64,000 bases of DNA from NCBI RefSeq assembly GCF_007830155.1, contig NZ_VLKY01000005.1, forward strand, positions 62,001 to 126,000. The letters are read 5' to 3'. Position 1 is the first letter of the stretch. Each line of letters starts with the position of its first letter. The stretch is from Pseudomonas duriflava (GTDB lineage: Bacteria; Pseudomonadota; Gammaproteobacteria; Pseudomonadales; Pseudomonadaceae). The notes under the pieces were generated by a model. That model was given only the letters and a program-made list of their open reading frames with translations. It made no database searches and was not told the DNA's origin. Shown one piece after another: positions 17,345-26,585 of the stretch. The position numbers and the translations under genes are program-made.

Positions 17345-18229
17345 TTACAGACCTGCCTCTTTCAAGCGAAGAGCATGGTTGACATACAGGCCGACCGGGT
17401 CCGTGCCATGCCCTACTACACCGGCCAGCTGATTGATGATATCGAGGTGGTCGAGCGGATAGTCGGAGCGAATCACAGTACCCAGATGGGAACTGAAACG
17501 CCCAACAAAACCGTCGTTCTGTTCGGCCTCCCGAGTAAAGGCCTGAGAGAACCGCAGGCAGATGCTATGAGTAGGGTCGAGACGATTGGCACCACGGCCC
17601 GAGAAGTGACCGTCGATAATGCCGGACCAGGAGTAGTAGCGCACCCCATTCACTTCAGCATCCCCCATTCCGCCCCAGGTAGACGGCAATCCCTGTGGAT
17701 ACTTGCTGTTGAACACTGCCATTCCGGCTGTGGTAAGCGCCTCCTGGCTTGCCAGAGCGTTTTGCGGACACCGATTGCTGCGATCGAGAAAAGCCATGAA
17801 CTTAGCCATGCACTGGACATATTCAACGGCCAGTTGAGCCCGCAGGCTACTGGTGCGCATGGAGTATTGAAGTATGTCGGCCAGCTCGGAACCATGATTA
17901 GGACCAGCAACGGAGGTGACCGAAGCTACCCGCTCGGGGCAAACCGCGGCAGCATAGCGTGCCGATAAGGCGCCCTGGCTATGACCGATCAGGTTGACCC
18001 GTTCGGCGCCGCTGAGCGTACAGATGCGTTCGATTTCCTGTAACAGCTGCTCGCCCAGGACCTCGTTGGCTTGCGCCCCAGACAGGCGCACCGGATAGAC
18101 CTGTGCGCCCGCTGCTTCTAGAGCCCCGGTAATGCCATACCAGTACGGATAACCGGCAATCCGCACGAACCCCAGCAGGCCATGAACCAGTACCAGGGGG
18201 TAGCGCGTCAGCGAAGGTAAATCGGTCAT
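17345..18229 (-). CDS. Triacylglycerol lipase, Pseudomonas fragi-like (family I)
   Basis: This 294-residue alpha/beta hydrolase has RYPLVLVHGLLGF (oxyanion strand), the nucleophile elbow GHSQGA (Ser84) and the catalytic His in YPLDHLD (about residue 261). The RLDPTHS segment probably carries the calcium-site Asp. From memory its sequence runs nearly colinear with the P. fragi lipase, including the ending RLKEAGL. There is no N-terminal signal peptide and no neighbouring lif foldase gene, unlike secreted family I lipases. The frame starts at MTDLPSLTRYP, and the gene diverges from osmE. Confidence 0.9.
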   Translation of the reverse strand: MTDLPSLTRYPLVLVHGLLGFVRIAGYPYWYGITGALEAAGAQVYPVRLSGAQANEVLGEQLLQEIERICTLSGAERVNLIGHSQGALSARYAAAVCPERVASVTSVAGPNHGSELADILQYSMRTSSLRAQLAVEYVQCMAKFMAFLDRSNRCPQNALASQEALTTAGMAVFNSKYPQGLPSTWGGMGDAEVNGVRYYSWSGIIDGHFSGRGANRLDPTHSICLRFSQAFTREAEQNDGFVGRFSSHLGTVIRSDYPLDHLDIINQLAGVVGHGTDPVGLYVNHALRLKEAGL

Positions 18230-18395
18230 GCCATTCCTCTTGAAAACGTGTTCTTTCTCGATCGAACGTCTGACTCAGGACATTAGGGTACGCCTCCTCC
18301 TCCTATTGGGTTCCGCTGAACATCACGCTTTGGGTGAATTTATGAGCAAGCTCACCGTCCAAGCCTTACACAGGAAGAACACCCAGGAGAGTCCC

Positions 18396-18728
18396 ATGTT
18401 TAAAAAGTCACTGCTCATTGTTGCACTACTGGCCACTGCGGCCGGTTGTAGTACCGTGAAGGACAAGGTCGATATGGCCAAGGATCGCGTCGAATACCGC
18501 GAGCAGCCCCTGGTACGCGACGTGAAGATGGGAATGACCAAAGAGCAGGTCCTGACGCTGGGTGGTACGCCGTCCAGTCAGTACACCCGCAAGGTCAAGC
18601 CGGGCTCTTGCAATAATTACGTGTTGAGCCGTGAAGGTCAGGAACAGGTGTATTCCATTGGTTTCGACAGCGCCGGCCGGGTCGACGCCAAGGGCTTCGA
18701 AACCTGCGAAAGCGCCGATCATTACTGA
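18396..18728 (+). CDS. osmE: OsmE-like outer-membrane lipoprotein (SmpA/OmlA domain)
   Basis: This 110-residue lipoprotein begins MFKKSLLIVALLATAAGC, a signal peptide with the lipidated Cys at residue 18. The mature part has the SmpA/OmlA (BamE-like) pattern VKMGMTKEQVLTLGGTPS. Size and sequence match the osmotically inducible lipoprotein OsmE (112 residues in E. coli). The open frame reads further upstream, but AGGAGAG 7-8 bases before 18396 and the lipobox define the start. It diverges from the lipase gene; no osmotic promoter element was identified. Confidence 0.88.
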   Translation: MFKKSLLIVALLATAAGCSTVKDKVDMAKDRVEYREQPLVRDVKMGMTKEQVLTLGGTPSSQYTRKVKPGSCNNYVLSREGQEQVYSIGFDSAGRVDAKGFETCESADHY

Positions 18729-18752
18729 TTGACTGTCGTCTCACTTCTTTTT

Positions 18753-18777
18753 TGGTCGTACCGCCAGGGTACGACCA
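18753..18777. terminator. Hairpin between osmE and Mut7-C gene
   Basis: TGGTCGTACC and GGTACGACCA form a perfect 10-bp stem with a 5-base loop, 25 bp after the osmE stop. The T run lies before the stem rather than after it, so termination of osmE is plausible but not textbook. The stem also sits 14 bp ahead of the next start codon. Confidence 0.5.
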
Positions 18778-18790
18778 GATCGATGAGCTC

Positions 18791-19531
18791 ATGAATGTTG
18801 CTACATTCCGCTTTTATGCCGGCCTGAATCGCTTTCTTCCGTCTGCTCGGCGTCAATGCACGTTTAGCGCGCCGTTCGCCGAGCAGTCTACGGTCAAGCA
18901 TATGATTGAGGCATTGGGTGCGCCCCACACAGAGGTCGACCTGATTCTGGTTAATGACAAGCCGGTTGGATTTGACCACCCGATTCAGCCCAACGATCGC
19001 GTGGCGGTTTATCCGGCGTTTCATGGCTTGGCATTAGGCGAAAACGCTCGCCTGCGCCCACCGCCCGCCGTACTGCATTTTGTAGCCGACGCGCACATGG
19101 GCGCCTTGGCACGTTTACTTCGCCTGGCCGGTTTCGACACACTGTACTACCCCAACATTTCAGACGACGAGATTGCTCGCTACTGCGAAACCGAACAGCG
19201 TATTGCGTTAACGCGCGACCGCGAGCTGCTCAAACGTAGCGTCATCGTTCATGCCTGCTATATCCGCTCGAACAAACCCGAGCGTCAGTTACAGGAGGTG
19301 TTTGAGCGCTATGAACTGGCTACCCATGTCGAGCCGTTCAGTCGCTGCCTGGTCTGCAATGGCCGCCTGTACCCTGTCGATAAACTTGCCGTCCTGCATC
19401 GTCTGCCGCCCAAGGTACAAGAGCAACATGAGCGCTTTCTCCAGTGCACCGGCTGCGAACGGGTCTACTGGGAGGGCACGCACTGGGCCAGTTTACGTAG
19501 CCAATTGGACGCCTTGCTACCTCCGTCGTAG
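18791..19531 (+). CDS. Mut7-C RNase-fold protein with ubiquitin-like N-domain
   Basis: This 246-residue protein has two parts. Residues about 1-80 resemble the Mut7-C ubiquitin/ThiS-like domain (ATFRFYAGLNRFL start, then NDRVAVYPAF). Residues about 95-245 resemble the Mut7-C PIN-like RNase domain, with the acidic strand FVADAHMGALARLLRLAGFDT, ALTRDREL, and a zinc ribbon CLVCNGRL...CTGCERVYWEG. The start at 18791 is chosen because MNVATFRFY is the family beginning. The biochemical role is unknown. It is a conserved stand-alone gene in many proteobacteria. Confidence 0.85.
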   Translation: MNVATFRFYAGLNRFLPSARRQCTFSAPFAEQSTVKHMIEALGAPHTEVDLILVNDKPVGFDHPIQPNDRVAVYPAFHGLALGENARLRPPPAVLHFVADAHMGALARLLRLAGFDTLYYPNISDDEIARYCETEQRIALTRDRELLKRSVIVHACYIRSNKPERQLQEVFERYELATHVEPFSRCLVCNGRLYPVDKLAVLHRLPPKVQEQHERFLQCTGCERVYWEGTHWASLRSQLDALLPPS

Positions 19532-19889
19532 TGATAGCGCTAGGCGGGATAGCAGTAAACCTTATTGCCTAAGACGTGAAATGGCCTACTGAATGCCATT
19601 ACCTGCCTTACAAAAACACCGATTTATACAGCTCATTCCTGTTAGCCGTTTCGAGGCTCACTACGTCTCACTAAGCAGAATGGGAGGCTGTTTTACGTCG
19701 CTAATCCAGTACTTTCCTTACTTGTCTAACTCACTCGTCAAAAGACTGAACATCAGCGGTAATTAGTCAAAATCTTGTCCACTGCCGCTTGTGATAGTTT
19801 TTTTCGACCAATGTCATCAAGTTTTCCGAAAGTTGTTCGATAGATAGGCACATACGGATTTCACGTATTTCTATCGCTGTGGTGACTTG
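19532..19889 (+). other. Leader region of the chemosensory operon
   Basis: This 358-bp gap separates the Mut7-C gene from the first MCP. It contains the sigma-28-like promoter described separately at 19817-19843. I see no open frame with a plausible start and no obvious terminator for the upstream gene. Confidence 0.6.
19817..19843 (+). promoter_or_regulatory. Sigma-28 (FliA)-like promoter of the che operon
   Basis: TCAAGTTT (19817-19824), 11 bases, then TTCGATAG (19836-19843) closely fits the flagellar sigma-28 consensus TAAAGTTT-N11-GCCGATAA, differing at a few positions. It ends 46 bp before the first MCP start, a suitable leader length. Chemotaxis operons are a classic FliA target, which fits the position. 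Confidence 0.7.
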
Positions 19890-21116
19890 ATGCCTAACGT
19901 TCAGAATTTGCACTCGACCGCTTTATCGAGTCCTCCAACATCATCGCACGCCGTTGTTACCCTGTCCGCTATTGTGCTCGGCATGATTCCAGCCGCAGCC
20001 GGCATTCTGTGGGTGGGCGGTGGTTCACGTCTTAGCTGGAGCCTGGCGCTGATTCTGCTCATTGCAGCCGCAGGACTGGCTGTCTGGAGCCGGTATCGCC
20101 ATCACGCGCTACAAGACATGCTGGCCCATACCCATACGCTGCAAACCAAGGCGATAGATGAGCAGGAGCGCACCCAGGCCGCTCAAAGCGGGCTGGACGA
20201 GGTATGCATCGAGGTACTGCCGGTCTGGGCTCAACAGATCGAGGCGGCACGCAGCCACACGGAAGAAGCCATTATTCAGCTGACTGGACGTTTCGCCGAA
20301 TTGGCCAGCCATATTCATGCAACGGTCGAAGGTTCACAGGATGGCAGCGGACAGGACTTAATCAACCTGTTGTCTACTAGCCAGAAAGAACTCAACGCTA
20401 TTGTGGCCGCCCTGCGTGAAGCGCTTTCAAGCAAGGAAGTGCTGCAGCAGGAAATCACGCAACTACACAACTTTACCGGCCAACTACAGGCTATGGCCAA
20501 GGATGTAGCGGACGTTGCCAAACAGACCAACCTGCTCGCACTCAACGCTGCCATCGAGGCGGCACGCGCGGGCGAGGCTGGCCGTGGTTTTGCCGTAGTT
20601 GCCGACGAAGTACGCAAACTGTCCACCTTGTCCGGCGATACCGGAAACAAGATTGGCGAGACGGTAGCGACCGTCAACGCCGCCATTCTCCGTACCCTTG
20701 AAGCCTCGGAAGAATATGCCCGCCGTGACGCCCAGACGCTGGAGACCTCCGGCCAGGTCATCGAGCAGGTTATTACCCAGTTCAATGCCAGCGCCACGCA
20801 CCTGCTGCAGCAAAGCGACAACCTGCGTCAGCAGAGCGAGACCGTAGGTGCCGAGATCGGCGATGTACTGGTCGCGCTGCAATTCCAGGATCGGGTCAGC
20901 CAGATGCTGTGCCATGTGCGCGACGACCTGAGCAAGCTGGAACAGCACCTGATTACTCGACGTGCAAAGGCCGCCCAGGGCGAATATTTGCCTCCAATCG
21001 ATACCCGTGCCTGGCTCGATGAACTGGCCAAGACCTATACCATGGTCGAGCAGCTTGCCGTGCATCAGGGCAAGGCACCGGCAGCTGCCGCGTCGGCTGA
21101 AATCACTTTCTTCTAA
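19890..21116 (+). CDS. Methyl-accepting chemotaxis protein with CheZ-like motif
   Basis: This 408-residue receptor has two close N-terminal membrane helices (about 22-42 and 49-66) with almost no periplasmic loop. It then has a coiled-coil signalling domain with the conserved tip [20 protein letters not shown] (210-229). The adaptation-like helix after the tip contains [11 protein letters not shown] (330-340). FQDxxxQ resembles the CheZ active-site helix (FQDLTGQ, with catalytic Asp and Gln four apart). It has no HAMP domain and no C-terminal CheR-docking pentapeptide. It is the first gene of the operon and directly precedes cheY. ATG 19890 is used; a TTG codon sits immediately before it. Confidence 0.88.
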   Translation: MPNVQNLHSTALSSPPTSSHAVVTLSAIVLGMIPAAAGILWVGGGSRLSWSLALILLIAAAGLAVWSRYRHHALQDMLAHTHTLQTKAIDEQERTQAAQSGLDEVCIEVLPVWAQQIEAARSHTEEAIIQLTGRFAELASHIHATVEGSQDGSGQDLINLLSTSQKELNAIVAALREALSSKEVLQQEITQLHNFTGQLQAMAKDVADVAKQTNLLALNAAIEAARAGEAGRGFAVVADEVRKLSTLSGDTGNKIGETVATVNAAILRTLEASEEYARRDAQTLETSGQVIEQVITQFNASATHLLQQSDNLRQQSETVGAEIGDVLVALQFQDRVSQMLCHVRDDLSKLEQHLITRRAKAAQGEYLPPIDTRAWLDELAKTYTMVEQLAVHQGKAPAAAASAEITFF

Positions 21117-21139
21117 GCATCAACCTTTTCGAGGCCATC

Positions 21140-21511
21140 ATGAGCAAGAAAACCATCCTTATCGTCGACGACTCCCTTTCCATTCGGCAGGTCGTCGGCA
21201 TGGCGCTAAAAGGCGCCGGCTATGACGTGATCGAGGGCTGCGACGGCAAAGATGCGCTGACCAAGCTCGACGGCCGCAAGATTCACCTGATCATCAGTGA
21301 CGTGAACATGCCCAACATGGATGGTATCGCGTTTGTGACGGCTGCTAAAAAGCTACCGGCCTACAAGTTTACGCCGGTCATCATGCTCACCACGGAATCA
21401 GGCGCCGACAAGAAAGCTGCCGGCCAAGCGGCAGGTGCAAAGGCTTGGGTCGTCAAGCCCTTCCAACCTGCCCAAATGCTGGCCGCCGTATCCAAACTGA
21501 TTCTGCCGTAA
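21140..21511 (+). CDS. cheY: CheY-type single-domain response regulator
   Basis: This 123-residue receiver has no output domain. Key residues are Asp10-Asp11 (metal), Asp54 (phosphoacceptor, in ISDVNMPNMDG), Thr84 and Lys106 (VVKPF). The sequence type fits the auxiliary CheY of Che2-like clusters rather than a flagellar-switch CheY, but this cannot be decided by eye. It lies 23 bp after the first MCP and 23 bp before the STAS gene. GAGG precedes its ATG. Confidence 0.93.
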   Translation: MSKKTILIVDDSLSIRQVVGMALKGAGYDVIEGCDGKDALTKLDGRKIHLIISDVNMPNMDGIAFVTAAKKLPAYKFTPVIMLTTESGADKKAAGQAAGAKAWVVKPFQPAQMLAAVSKLILP

Positions 21512-21534
21512 CCCGCGCAGACGAGTACGTCATC

Positions 21535-21852
21535 ATGTCCGAAGCCGTTGCCCAATCGTGTCATCGTGTGGCCCTGGACGGCCCGCTAACCATTTATACC
21601 GCTGCCGACAGCAAGCCCAAGCTGCTTGAGCCGCTCCAGGCTGGCCAGGAGGTCGAGTTCGACCTCGCCGGGGTAGATGAATTCGACTCCGCCGGCCTGC
21701 AATTGCTCATCCTGGCGAAGCGTGAAGCTGCCCGCCTGGACTGCCGCCTGAGCTTGTGTAACCACAGCCCGGCCGTAGTCGAGCTGCTTGAGCTGAGCGG
21801 CCTAGCCAGCTTTTTCGGCGACCCGCTTCTTATCCAGCCGCACAGCGCCTGA
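21535..21852 (+). CDS. STAS domain protein (anti-sigma antagonist-like)
   Basis: This 105-residue protein is a single STAS domain. Its phosphorylatable-Ser region is seen as VDEFDSAGLQLLILAKREA, with Ser52 in the DSAG motif. STAS proteins act as phospho-switches in partner-switching systems such as SpoIIAA, and are found between cheY and cheA in some chemosensory operons. No anti-sigma kinase or PP2C phosphatase gene is in the window, so its partner may be the CheA next to it. The start MSEAVAQSCH replaces a longer upstream frame that overlaps cheY. Confidence 0.85.
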   Translation: MSEAVAQSCHRVALDGPLTIYTAADSKPKLLEPLQAGQEVEFDLAGVDEFDSAGLQLLILAKREAARLDCRLSLCNHSPAVVELLELSGLASFFGDPLLIQPHSA

Positions 21853-21862
21853 AGGTCACGCC

Positions 21863-24049
21863 ATGAACATTGATGACGTACTGAAGATTTTTATTGCCGA
21901 AAGCCAGGAACTCCTCCAGCAAATGGAGGATGCCCTGCTGCAGATCGAGCAGAACCCGCAGGACCCGGACCTGATCAACGCGATCTTTCGGGCGGCACAC
22001 ACCATCAAAGGCTCTGCCGGCCTGTTTGGCTTGGACACTATTGTCAGCTTTACCCATGTAGCGGAAAGCGTACTGGATCGTATCCGTAGTGGTGAACTGG
22101 CTTTCGATGATGTCTTGGCGGCCCTGTTTCTCAAGGTCTGCGATCATCTGAATGGATTGGTCTCGCACATCGCGGCGGGTCTTTCGCTGGATGATCTGGA
22201 TACGGCAGCCCAGGAGCAAGGCATGTCGCTGGTTGCCAGCCTCAGCCAGTATTTCGCTTTTCCGCTGATTGCCCCATCGACTGCTGACGAGACCGATGCA
22301 GTGGTAGCTCGCGAGCCGGGCGAAGCGCCTAGTGAGCACTGGCATCTGTCCTTGCGTTTCGGCCCGGACGTACTGCGCAACGGCATGGATCCCCTAGCCT
22401 TCCTGCGCTACCTCAATACCTTTGGCCGTATCGTCCATATCGTTACCCTGACCGAACACGTACCGGCCGCTGCCGACATGGACCCGGAGACCAATTATCT
22501 TGGTTTCGAGCTGGCGTTCGAGACCACTGCAAGCAAGGAAACTATCGAAGGCGCATTCGAGTTTGTCCGCGAGGACAGCCTGATTCGTATCCTGCCGCCT
22601 GATAGCAAGACCGTTGATTACATCCAGCTGATCAATGAACTTCCCGAGGAAGACCTGCGCCTGGGTGAAATGCTGGTGCGCTGCGGCACACTGACTCAAG
22701 CCGAACTGGATGATGCGTTACGCAAGCAAGCCGAGCCGGAATCACCGTCCGAACCCATTGGCCAGATCCTGATCAATGAGCAGGCCGTACAGCCTCCCGT
22801 GATCAATGCCGCCCTGCAAAAGCAAAAGCAGGTCAAGGAAAGCCGCAGCGCCGAAGGCAACCTGATTCGCGTTGATGCAAACAAGCTCGACCAGCTGATC
22901 AACCTCATCGGCGAGCTGATTATTGCAGGCGCCGGTACACAACTGATCGCCCAGCAGAGCGGCATGGCTGAACTGGTGGAATCTACCGGCGTGCTGTCGC
23001 GGCTGGTCGAGGAAGTTCGTGACTCCGCTCTAACACTGCGTATGGTGCAGATCGGCACCACCTTCAACCGCTTCCAGCGTGTGGTGCGCGATGTCTCCAA
23101 GGAGATTGGCAAAGACATCGTTCTGGAAATCACCGGCGGCGAAACCGAACTGGATAAGACCGTCGTCGAGAAAATTGGCGATCCGCTAACGCACCTCGTA
23201 CGCAACTCCATGGACCATGGCATCGAGCCGGCGGCGGTGCGTCTGGAGCGCGGCAAGCCCGTCCAGGGCACGGTGCGTCTGAATGCCTATCACGAATCCA
23301 GCAGCATTGTGATTGAAGTGTCGGACGACGGCGGTGGCCTGAACAGGGACCGCATCCTGCGCAAGGCCATCGAACGCGGCCTGGTCAATGACGGGCAGAA
23401 CCTGACCGACAAAGAAATCTTCAATCTGATCTTCGAGCCGGGTTTCTCCACGGCAGATCAGGTCAGCAGCCTGTCTGGCCGTGGCGTCGGCATGGACGTG
23501 GTGAAAAAGAACATCACGGCCTTGCGCGGCAGTGTTGAGCTGGACAGCGTGGAAGGCGTCGGTACGACCACCCGCATTCGTCTGCCCCTGACCCTAGCGA
23601 TTATCGACGGCTTCCTGATCGGCGTTGGCAAGGCCAGCTATGTTGTACCGTTGGACATGGTTGAGGAATGTATCGAACTGACTTCGGACCAGTCATCTGC
23701 CGCCCGCCAGAGCCGTAGCGATTATCTTGATCTACGAGGCGACGCCCTGCCCTTCGTACGTCTGCGCGAGCTGTTCGCTATTGATGACGAGCCCCCACGG
23801 CGGGAGAACGTAGTGGTCGTGAACTATGCCGGTAACCGCGCCGGATTGGTCGTGGATCAACTGATGGGCGAGTTCCAGACAGTGATCAAGCCCCTTGGCA
23901 AGATTTTCGACAACAACCGCGCGCTAGGTGGATTCACCATCCTGGGCAGCGGCTCTGTGGCATTGATCCTAAGTGTGCCAGGCATGATTAGCGCCATCGC
24001 ACAACGACAGCCTGCGCTCAGCAGTGCTGCCATACCCACCCTTTCCTGA
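21863..24049 (+). CDS. cheA: Chemotaxis histidine kinase CheA
   Basis: This 728-residue kinase has an HPt domain with His46 (FRAAHTIKG) and a P2-like globular segment at about 158-245. An unusual linker at 266-321 is built of two 24-residue motifs like MshEN. Then come the P3 dimerisation helices (from about 333, [16 protein letters not shown]), the P4 ATPase with [16 protein letters not shown] and [12 protein letters not shown], and a CheW-like P5 to the end. It phosphorylates CheY and CheB under receptor control. It follows the STAS gene by 10 bp and has AAGG before its ATG. The linker suggests a possible cyclic-di-GMP input. Confidence 0.95.
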   Translation: MNIDDVLKIFIAESQELLQQMEDALLQIEQNPQDPDLINAIFRAAHTIKGSAGLFGLDTIVSFTHVAESVLDRIRSGELAFDDVLAALFLKVCDHLNGLVSHIAAGLSLDDLDTAAQEQGMSLVASLSQYFAFPLIAPSTADETDAVVAREPGEAPSEHWHLSLRFGPDVLRNGMDPLAFLRYLNTFGRIVHIVTLTEHVPAAADMDPETNYLGFELAFETTASKETIEGAFEFVREDSLIRILPPDSKTVDYIQLINELPEEDLRLGEMLVRCGTLTQAELDDALRKQAEPESPSEPIGQILINEQAVQPPVINAALQKQKQVKESRSAEGNLIRVDANKLDQLINLIGELIIAGAGTQLIAQQSGMAELVESTGVLSRLVEEVRDSALTLRMVQIGTTFNRFQRVVRDVSKEIGKDIVLEITGGETELDKTVVEKIGDPLTHLVRNSMDHGIEPAAVRLERGKPVQGTVRLNAYHESSSIVIEVSDDGGGLNRDRILRKAIERGLVNDGQNLTDKEIFNLIFEPGFSTADQVSSLSGRGVGMDVVKKNITALRGSVELDSVEGVGTTTRIRLPLTLAIIDGFLIGVGKASYVVPLDMVEECIELTSDQSSAARQSRSDYLDLRGDALPFVRLRELFAIDDEPPRRENVVVVNYAGNRAGLVVDQLMGEFQTVIKPLGKIFDNNRALGGFTILGSGSVALILSVPGMISAIAQRQPALSSAAIPTLS

Positions 24050-24063
24050 TTGAGACGATCATC

Positions 24064-26490
24064 ATGAACGAAACAAGAAAAATGGTGCTACTGGTCGTGT
24101 CGGCACTGCTGGGTATCCTGGTTTTGGCAGGTGCTGCGCAGTACCAGATCAGTCGTGTGTTCGAAGCGGCTAACTTTGGTAACGTCAACTCCGTTCCCAG
24201 CCTGCTCGCCATCGCCGCTATCAACGATCCGACCAACAAGTCGGTCAGAGCCACGTTTCTCCACCTACAAAGCAACGACCCCGTTGAGAAAGGTCAGTTG
24301 GCTCAAGAAGTAAGCGACTTGCAAAACAGCATCAAGGACGCACTAAAACAATACGAGAAGCTTCTCAATAACGACGAGGACCGTCGTTTGCTTGAGCAGG
24401 ACTATGAGGCGATTACGGCACTGGAAACGTTGCAAAACAAGCTTCTTCTATTGTCCCAACAGGGGCATATGGATGAAGCGCGAGAGATGCTGATGGCCAA
24501 CCGGCCTGTATTCATCAAACTTTCCGACGCCCTGAACAACCACCGCTTGTTCAACCAGCGCCTCGGTGAGCAAAGCGCCCATGAAGCCGAAGTCATCAAG
24601 ACCAACGCAACCATCATGTCCATCGTTATCGCCTTGGTCACGCTGGTCGCGATCAGCCTGATCGGCTTCTTCATCATTCGCAATCTGCAACAGGTTGTGG
24701 CTGTAGCCAATCGCGTTGCGCTAGGCGATCTGCCTGAGGACATCGTGGTCAAGGCAAACGACACAACCAGTCTGATGGCAGCCATGAAACGCATGGTCGG
24801 CACGTTGCGCAGTTTGCTCGACGAAATGAATCACATGTCGAAAGAGCACGACAAGGGTGACATCGAAGTCTTCATTCCAGCCGAAAAATTCGAGGGCAGT
24901 TACCGCACCATGGCCCAAGGCGTGAATACCATGGTTGGTAGCCACCTTGACGTTCAGCAGAAAGCCATGGCCTGTGTGAAAGCGTTTGGCGAAGGCAATC
25001 TTGATGCCCCCCTGGAGCGTTTCCCTGGCAAGAAGGTGTTCATCAACGACAATATCGAACAGGTCCGCGCCAACATCATGCAACTGATCGAAGACATGCA
25101 GCACATGTCGCACGCGCATGACAAAGGCGATATCGATGTTTTCATAGAAGCTAAACGCTTCAACGGTTCTTACCGGGCCCTTGCTGAAGGGATCAATACC
25201 ATGGTCGATGGACACCTTGAGGTTCAGCGCAAGGCCATGGCGTGTGTAAAAGCGTTTGGTGAAGGCGACTTGTCCTCCCCACTTGAGCGCTTCCCCGGCA
25301 AAAAAGCAGTGATCAATGACAACATTGAACAAGTGCGCACCAATATCCAGCGCCTGGTAAGTGATGCCAACACATTGAGCAGTGCGGCCATGGTTGGTCA
25401 GCTGGCCACACGTGCCGATGCCAGCCAGCATAAGGGTGATTTCCGCCGTATCGTCGAAGGTATCAACGGGACGCTTGATGCGATTGTAAGCCCCGTTAAC
25501 GAGGCCATGAGCGTTATGTCTGGTCTCGCCCAAGGTGACCTGAGCCGCACGGTACAAGGCAACTACCAGGGTCAGCTGCTTGAGCTTAAAGAGTCTATTA
25601 ATAGCACTGTCAACAGGCTAAACCAGGTTATCAAAGATGTTCGTGATTCAGCCGATGCCTTGGCCAGCGCTTCGGAAGAGATCTCCGCTACCGCCCAGTG
25701 CATGAGTCAGGCCTCTACCGAGCAGGCAGCCTCGGTTGAAGAAACCAGTGCCTCCATGGAGCAGATGTCTGCGTCCATTACCCAAAATACCGAGAACGCC
25801 AAGGTGACCGATGGCATGGCAAGCAAGGCCGCCAAGGAAGCCGCCGAAGGTGGTAAAGCGGTAAAGGACACCGTAGCTGCGATGAAAACCATTGCCGACA
25901 AGATCGGCATCGTGGATGACATCGCCTACCAGACCAACCTGCTGGCACTGAACGCGGCCATCGAAGCGGCACGGGCCGGTGAGCATGGCAAGGGCTTTGC
26001 CGTGGTGGCTGCCGAAGTACGCAAGCTGGCCGAACGTAGCCAGATTGCTGCCCAAGAGATTGGCAACGTCGCTAAAGGCAGCGTAGATCTGGCCGAACGT
26101 GCGGGTACGCTGCTGGACGAGATCGTTCCGTCCATTGGCAGAACATCCGATCTGGTGCAGGAAATCGCAGCGGCTTCGGAAGAGCAGAGTTCAGGTGTCA
26201 GCCAGATCAACTCAGCCATGGGCCAACTCAGCCAGATTACGCAACAAAATGCTTCAGCCTCTGAAGAATTGGCGGCAACGGCCGAAGAAATGAGTAGCCA
26301 AGCTGAGCAGTTGCAGCGCTTGATGAGCTTTTTCAATAACAGCAGCCATTCAGCAGTAACTGATCTTCAGCGTGCCCTGGATCATGCTCGTCCGCTTACC
26401 GAGCAGGTACGCGTCAAGCCCCAAGCCTACCCGCACGCTGCAACAGCGTCGGGCGTGCTACCAGACGGCTTCGTTCGCTTCCAGAACTGA
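24064..26490 (+). CDS. Methyl-accepting chemotaxis protein, poly-HAMP type
   Basis: This 808-residue receptor has TM1 (about 7-27), a periplasmic four-helix-bundle-like domain (28-181), TM2 (about 182-205) and a HAMP domain. An extended HAMP-like linker follows, with a 90-residue unit repeated almost exactly (258-347 and 348-437, each starting MSxxHDKGDI and ending near a NIEQVR segment), plus a third, divergent unit. The signalling domain has [20 protein letters not shown]. It ends GFVRFQN, which fits the CheR-docking pattern x-F-x-x-F. It lies 14 bp after cheA. Ligand unknown. Confidence 0.92.
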   Translation: MNETRKMVLLVVSALLGILVLAGAAQYQISRVFEAANFGNVNSVPSLLAIAAINDPTNKSVRATFLHLQSNDPVEKGQLAQEVSDLQNSIKDALKQYEKLLNNDEDRRLLEQDYEAITALETLQNKLLLLSQQGHMDEAREMLMANRPVFIKLSDALNNHRLFNQRLGEQSAHEAEVIKTNATIMSIVIALVTLVAISLIGFFIIRNLQQVVAVANRVALGDLPEDIVVKANDTTSLMAAMKRMVGTLRSLLDEMNHMSKEHDKGDIEVFIPAEKFEGSYRTMAQGVNTMVGSHLDVQQKAMACVKAFGEGNLDAPLERFPGKKVFINDNIEQVRANIMQLIEDMQHMSHAHDKGDIDVFIEAKRFNGSYRALAEGINTMVDGHLEVQRKAMACVKAFGEGDLSSPLERFPGKKAVINDNIEQVRTNIQRLVSDANTLSSAAMVGQLATRADASQHKGDFRRIVEGINGTLDAIVSPVNEAMSVMSGLAQGDLSRTVQGNYQGQLLELKESINSTVNRLNQVIKDVRDSADALASASEEISATAQCMSQASTEQAASVEETSASMEQMSASITQNTENAKVTDGMASKAAKEAAEGGKAVKDTVAAMKTIADKIGIVDDIAYQTNLLALNAAIEAARAGEHGKGFAVVAAEVRKLAERSQIAAQEIGNVAKGSVDLAERAGTLLDEIVPSIGRTSDLVQEIAAASEEQSSGVSQINSAMGQLSQITQQNASASEELAATAEEMSSQAEQLQRLMSFFNNSSHSAVTDLQRALDHARPLTEQVRVKPQAYPHAATASGVLPDGFVRFQN

Positions 26491-26500
26491 CGATCGTAAC

Positions 26501-26526
26501 GGGAGCCTGTTTTCAACCAGGCTCCC
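26501..26526 (+). terminator. Hairpin between two MCP genes
   Basis: GGGAGCCTG (26501-26509) pairs perfectly with CAGGCTCCC (26518-26526) across 8 bases, 10 bp after an MCP stop codon. A T run follows only at about 26539. It may be a partial terminator that lowers expression of downstream che genes, or an mRNA-stabilising stem. Confidence 0.6.
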
Positions 26527-26585
26527 TACTAACCCTAGACTTTTTTGACTCAGGTTTGCCAAAGGGCTTACCTGTGAGGCTGATC

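Noticed and set aside
24721-25557. A 278-codon minus-strand frame inside the 808-residue MCP gene
   Set aside because: It mirrors the repeated HAMP-like units and has no recognisable domain.
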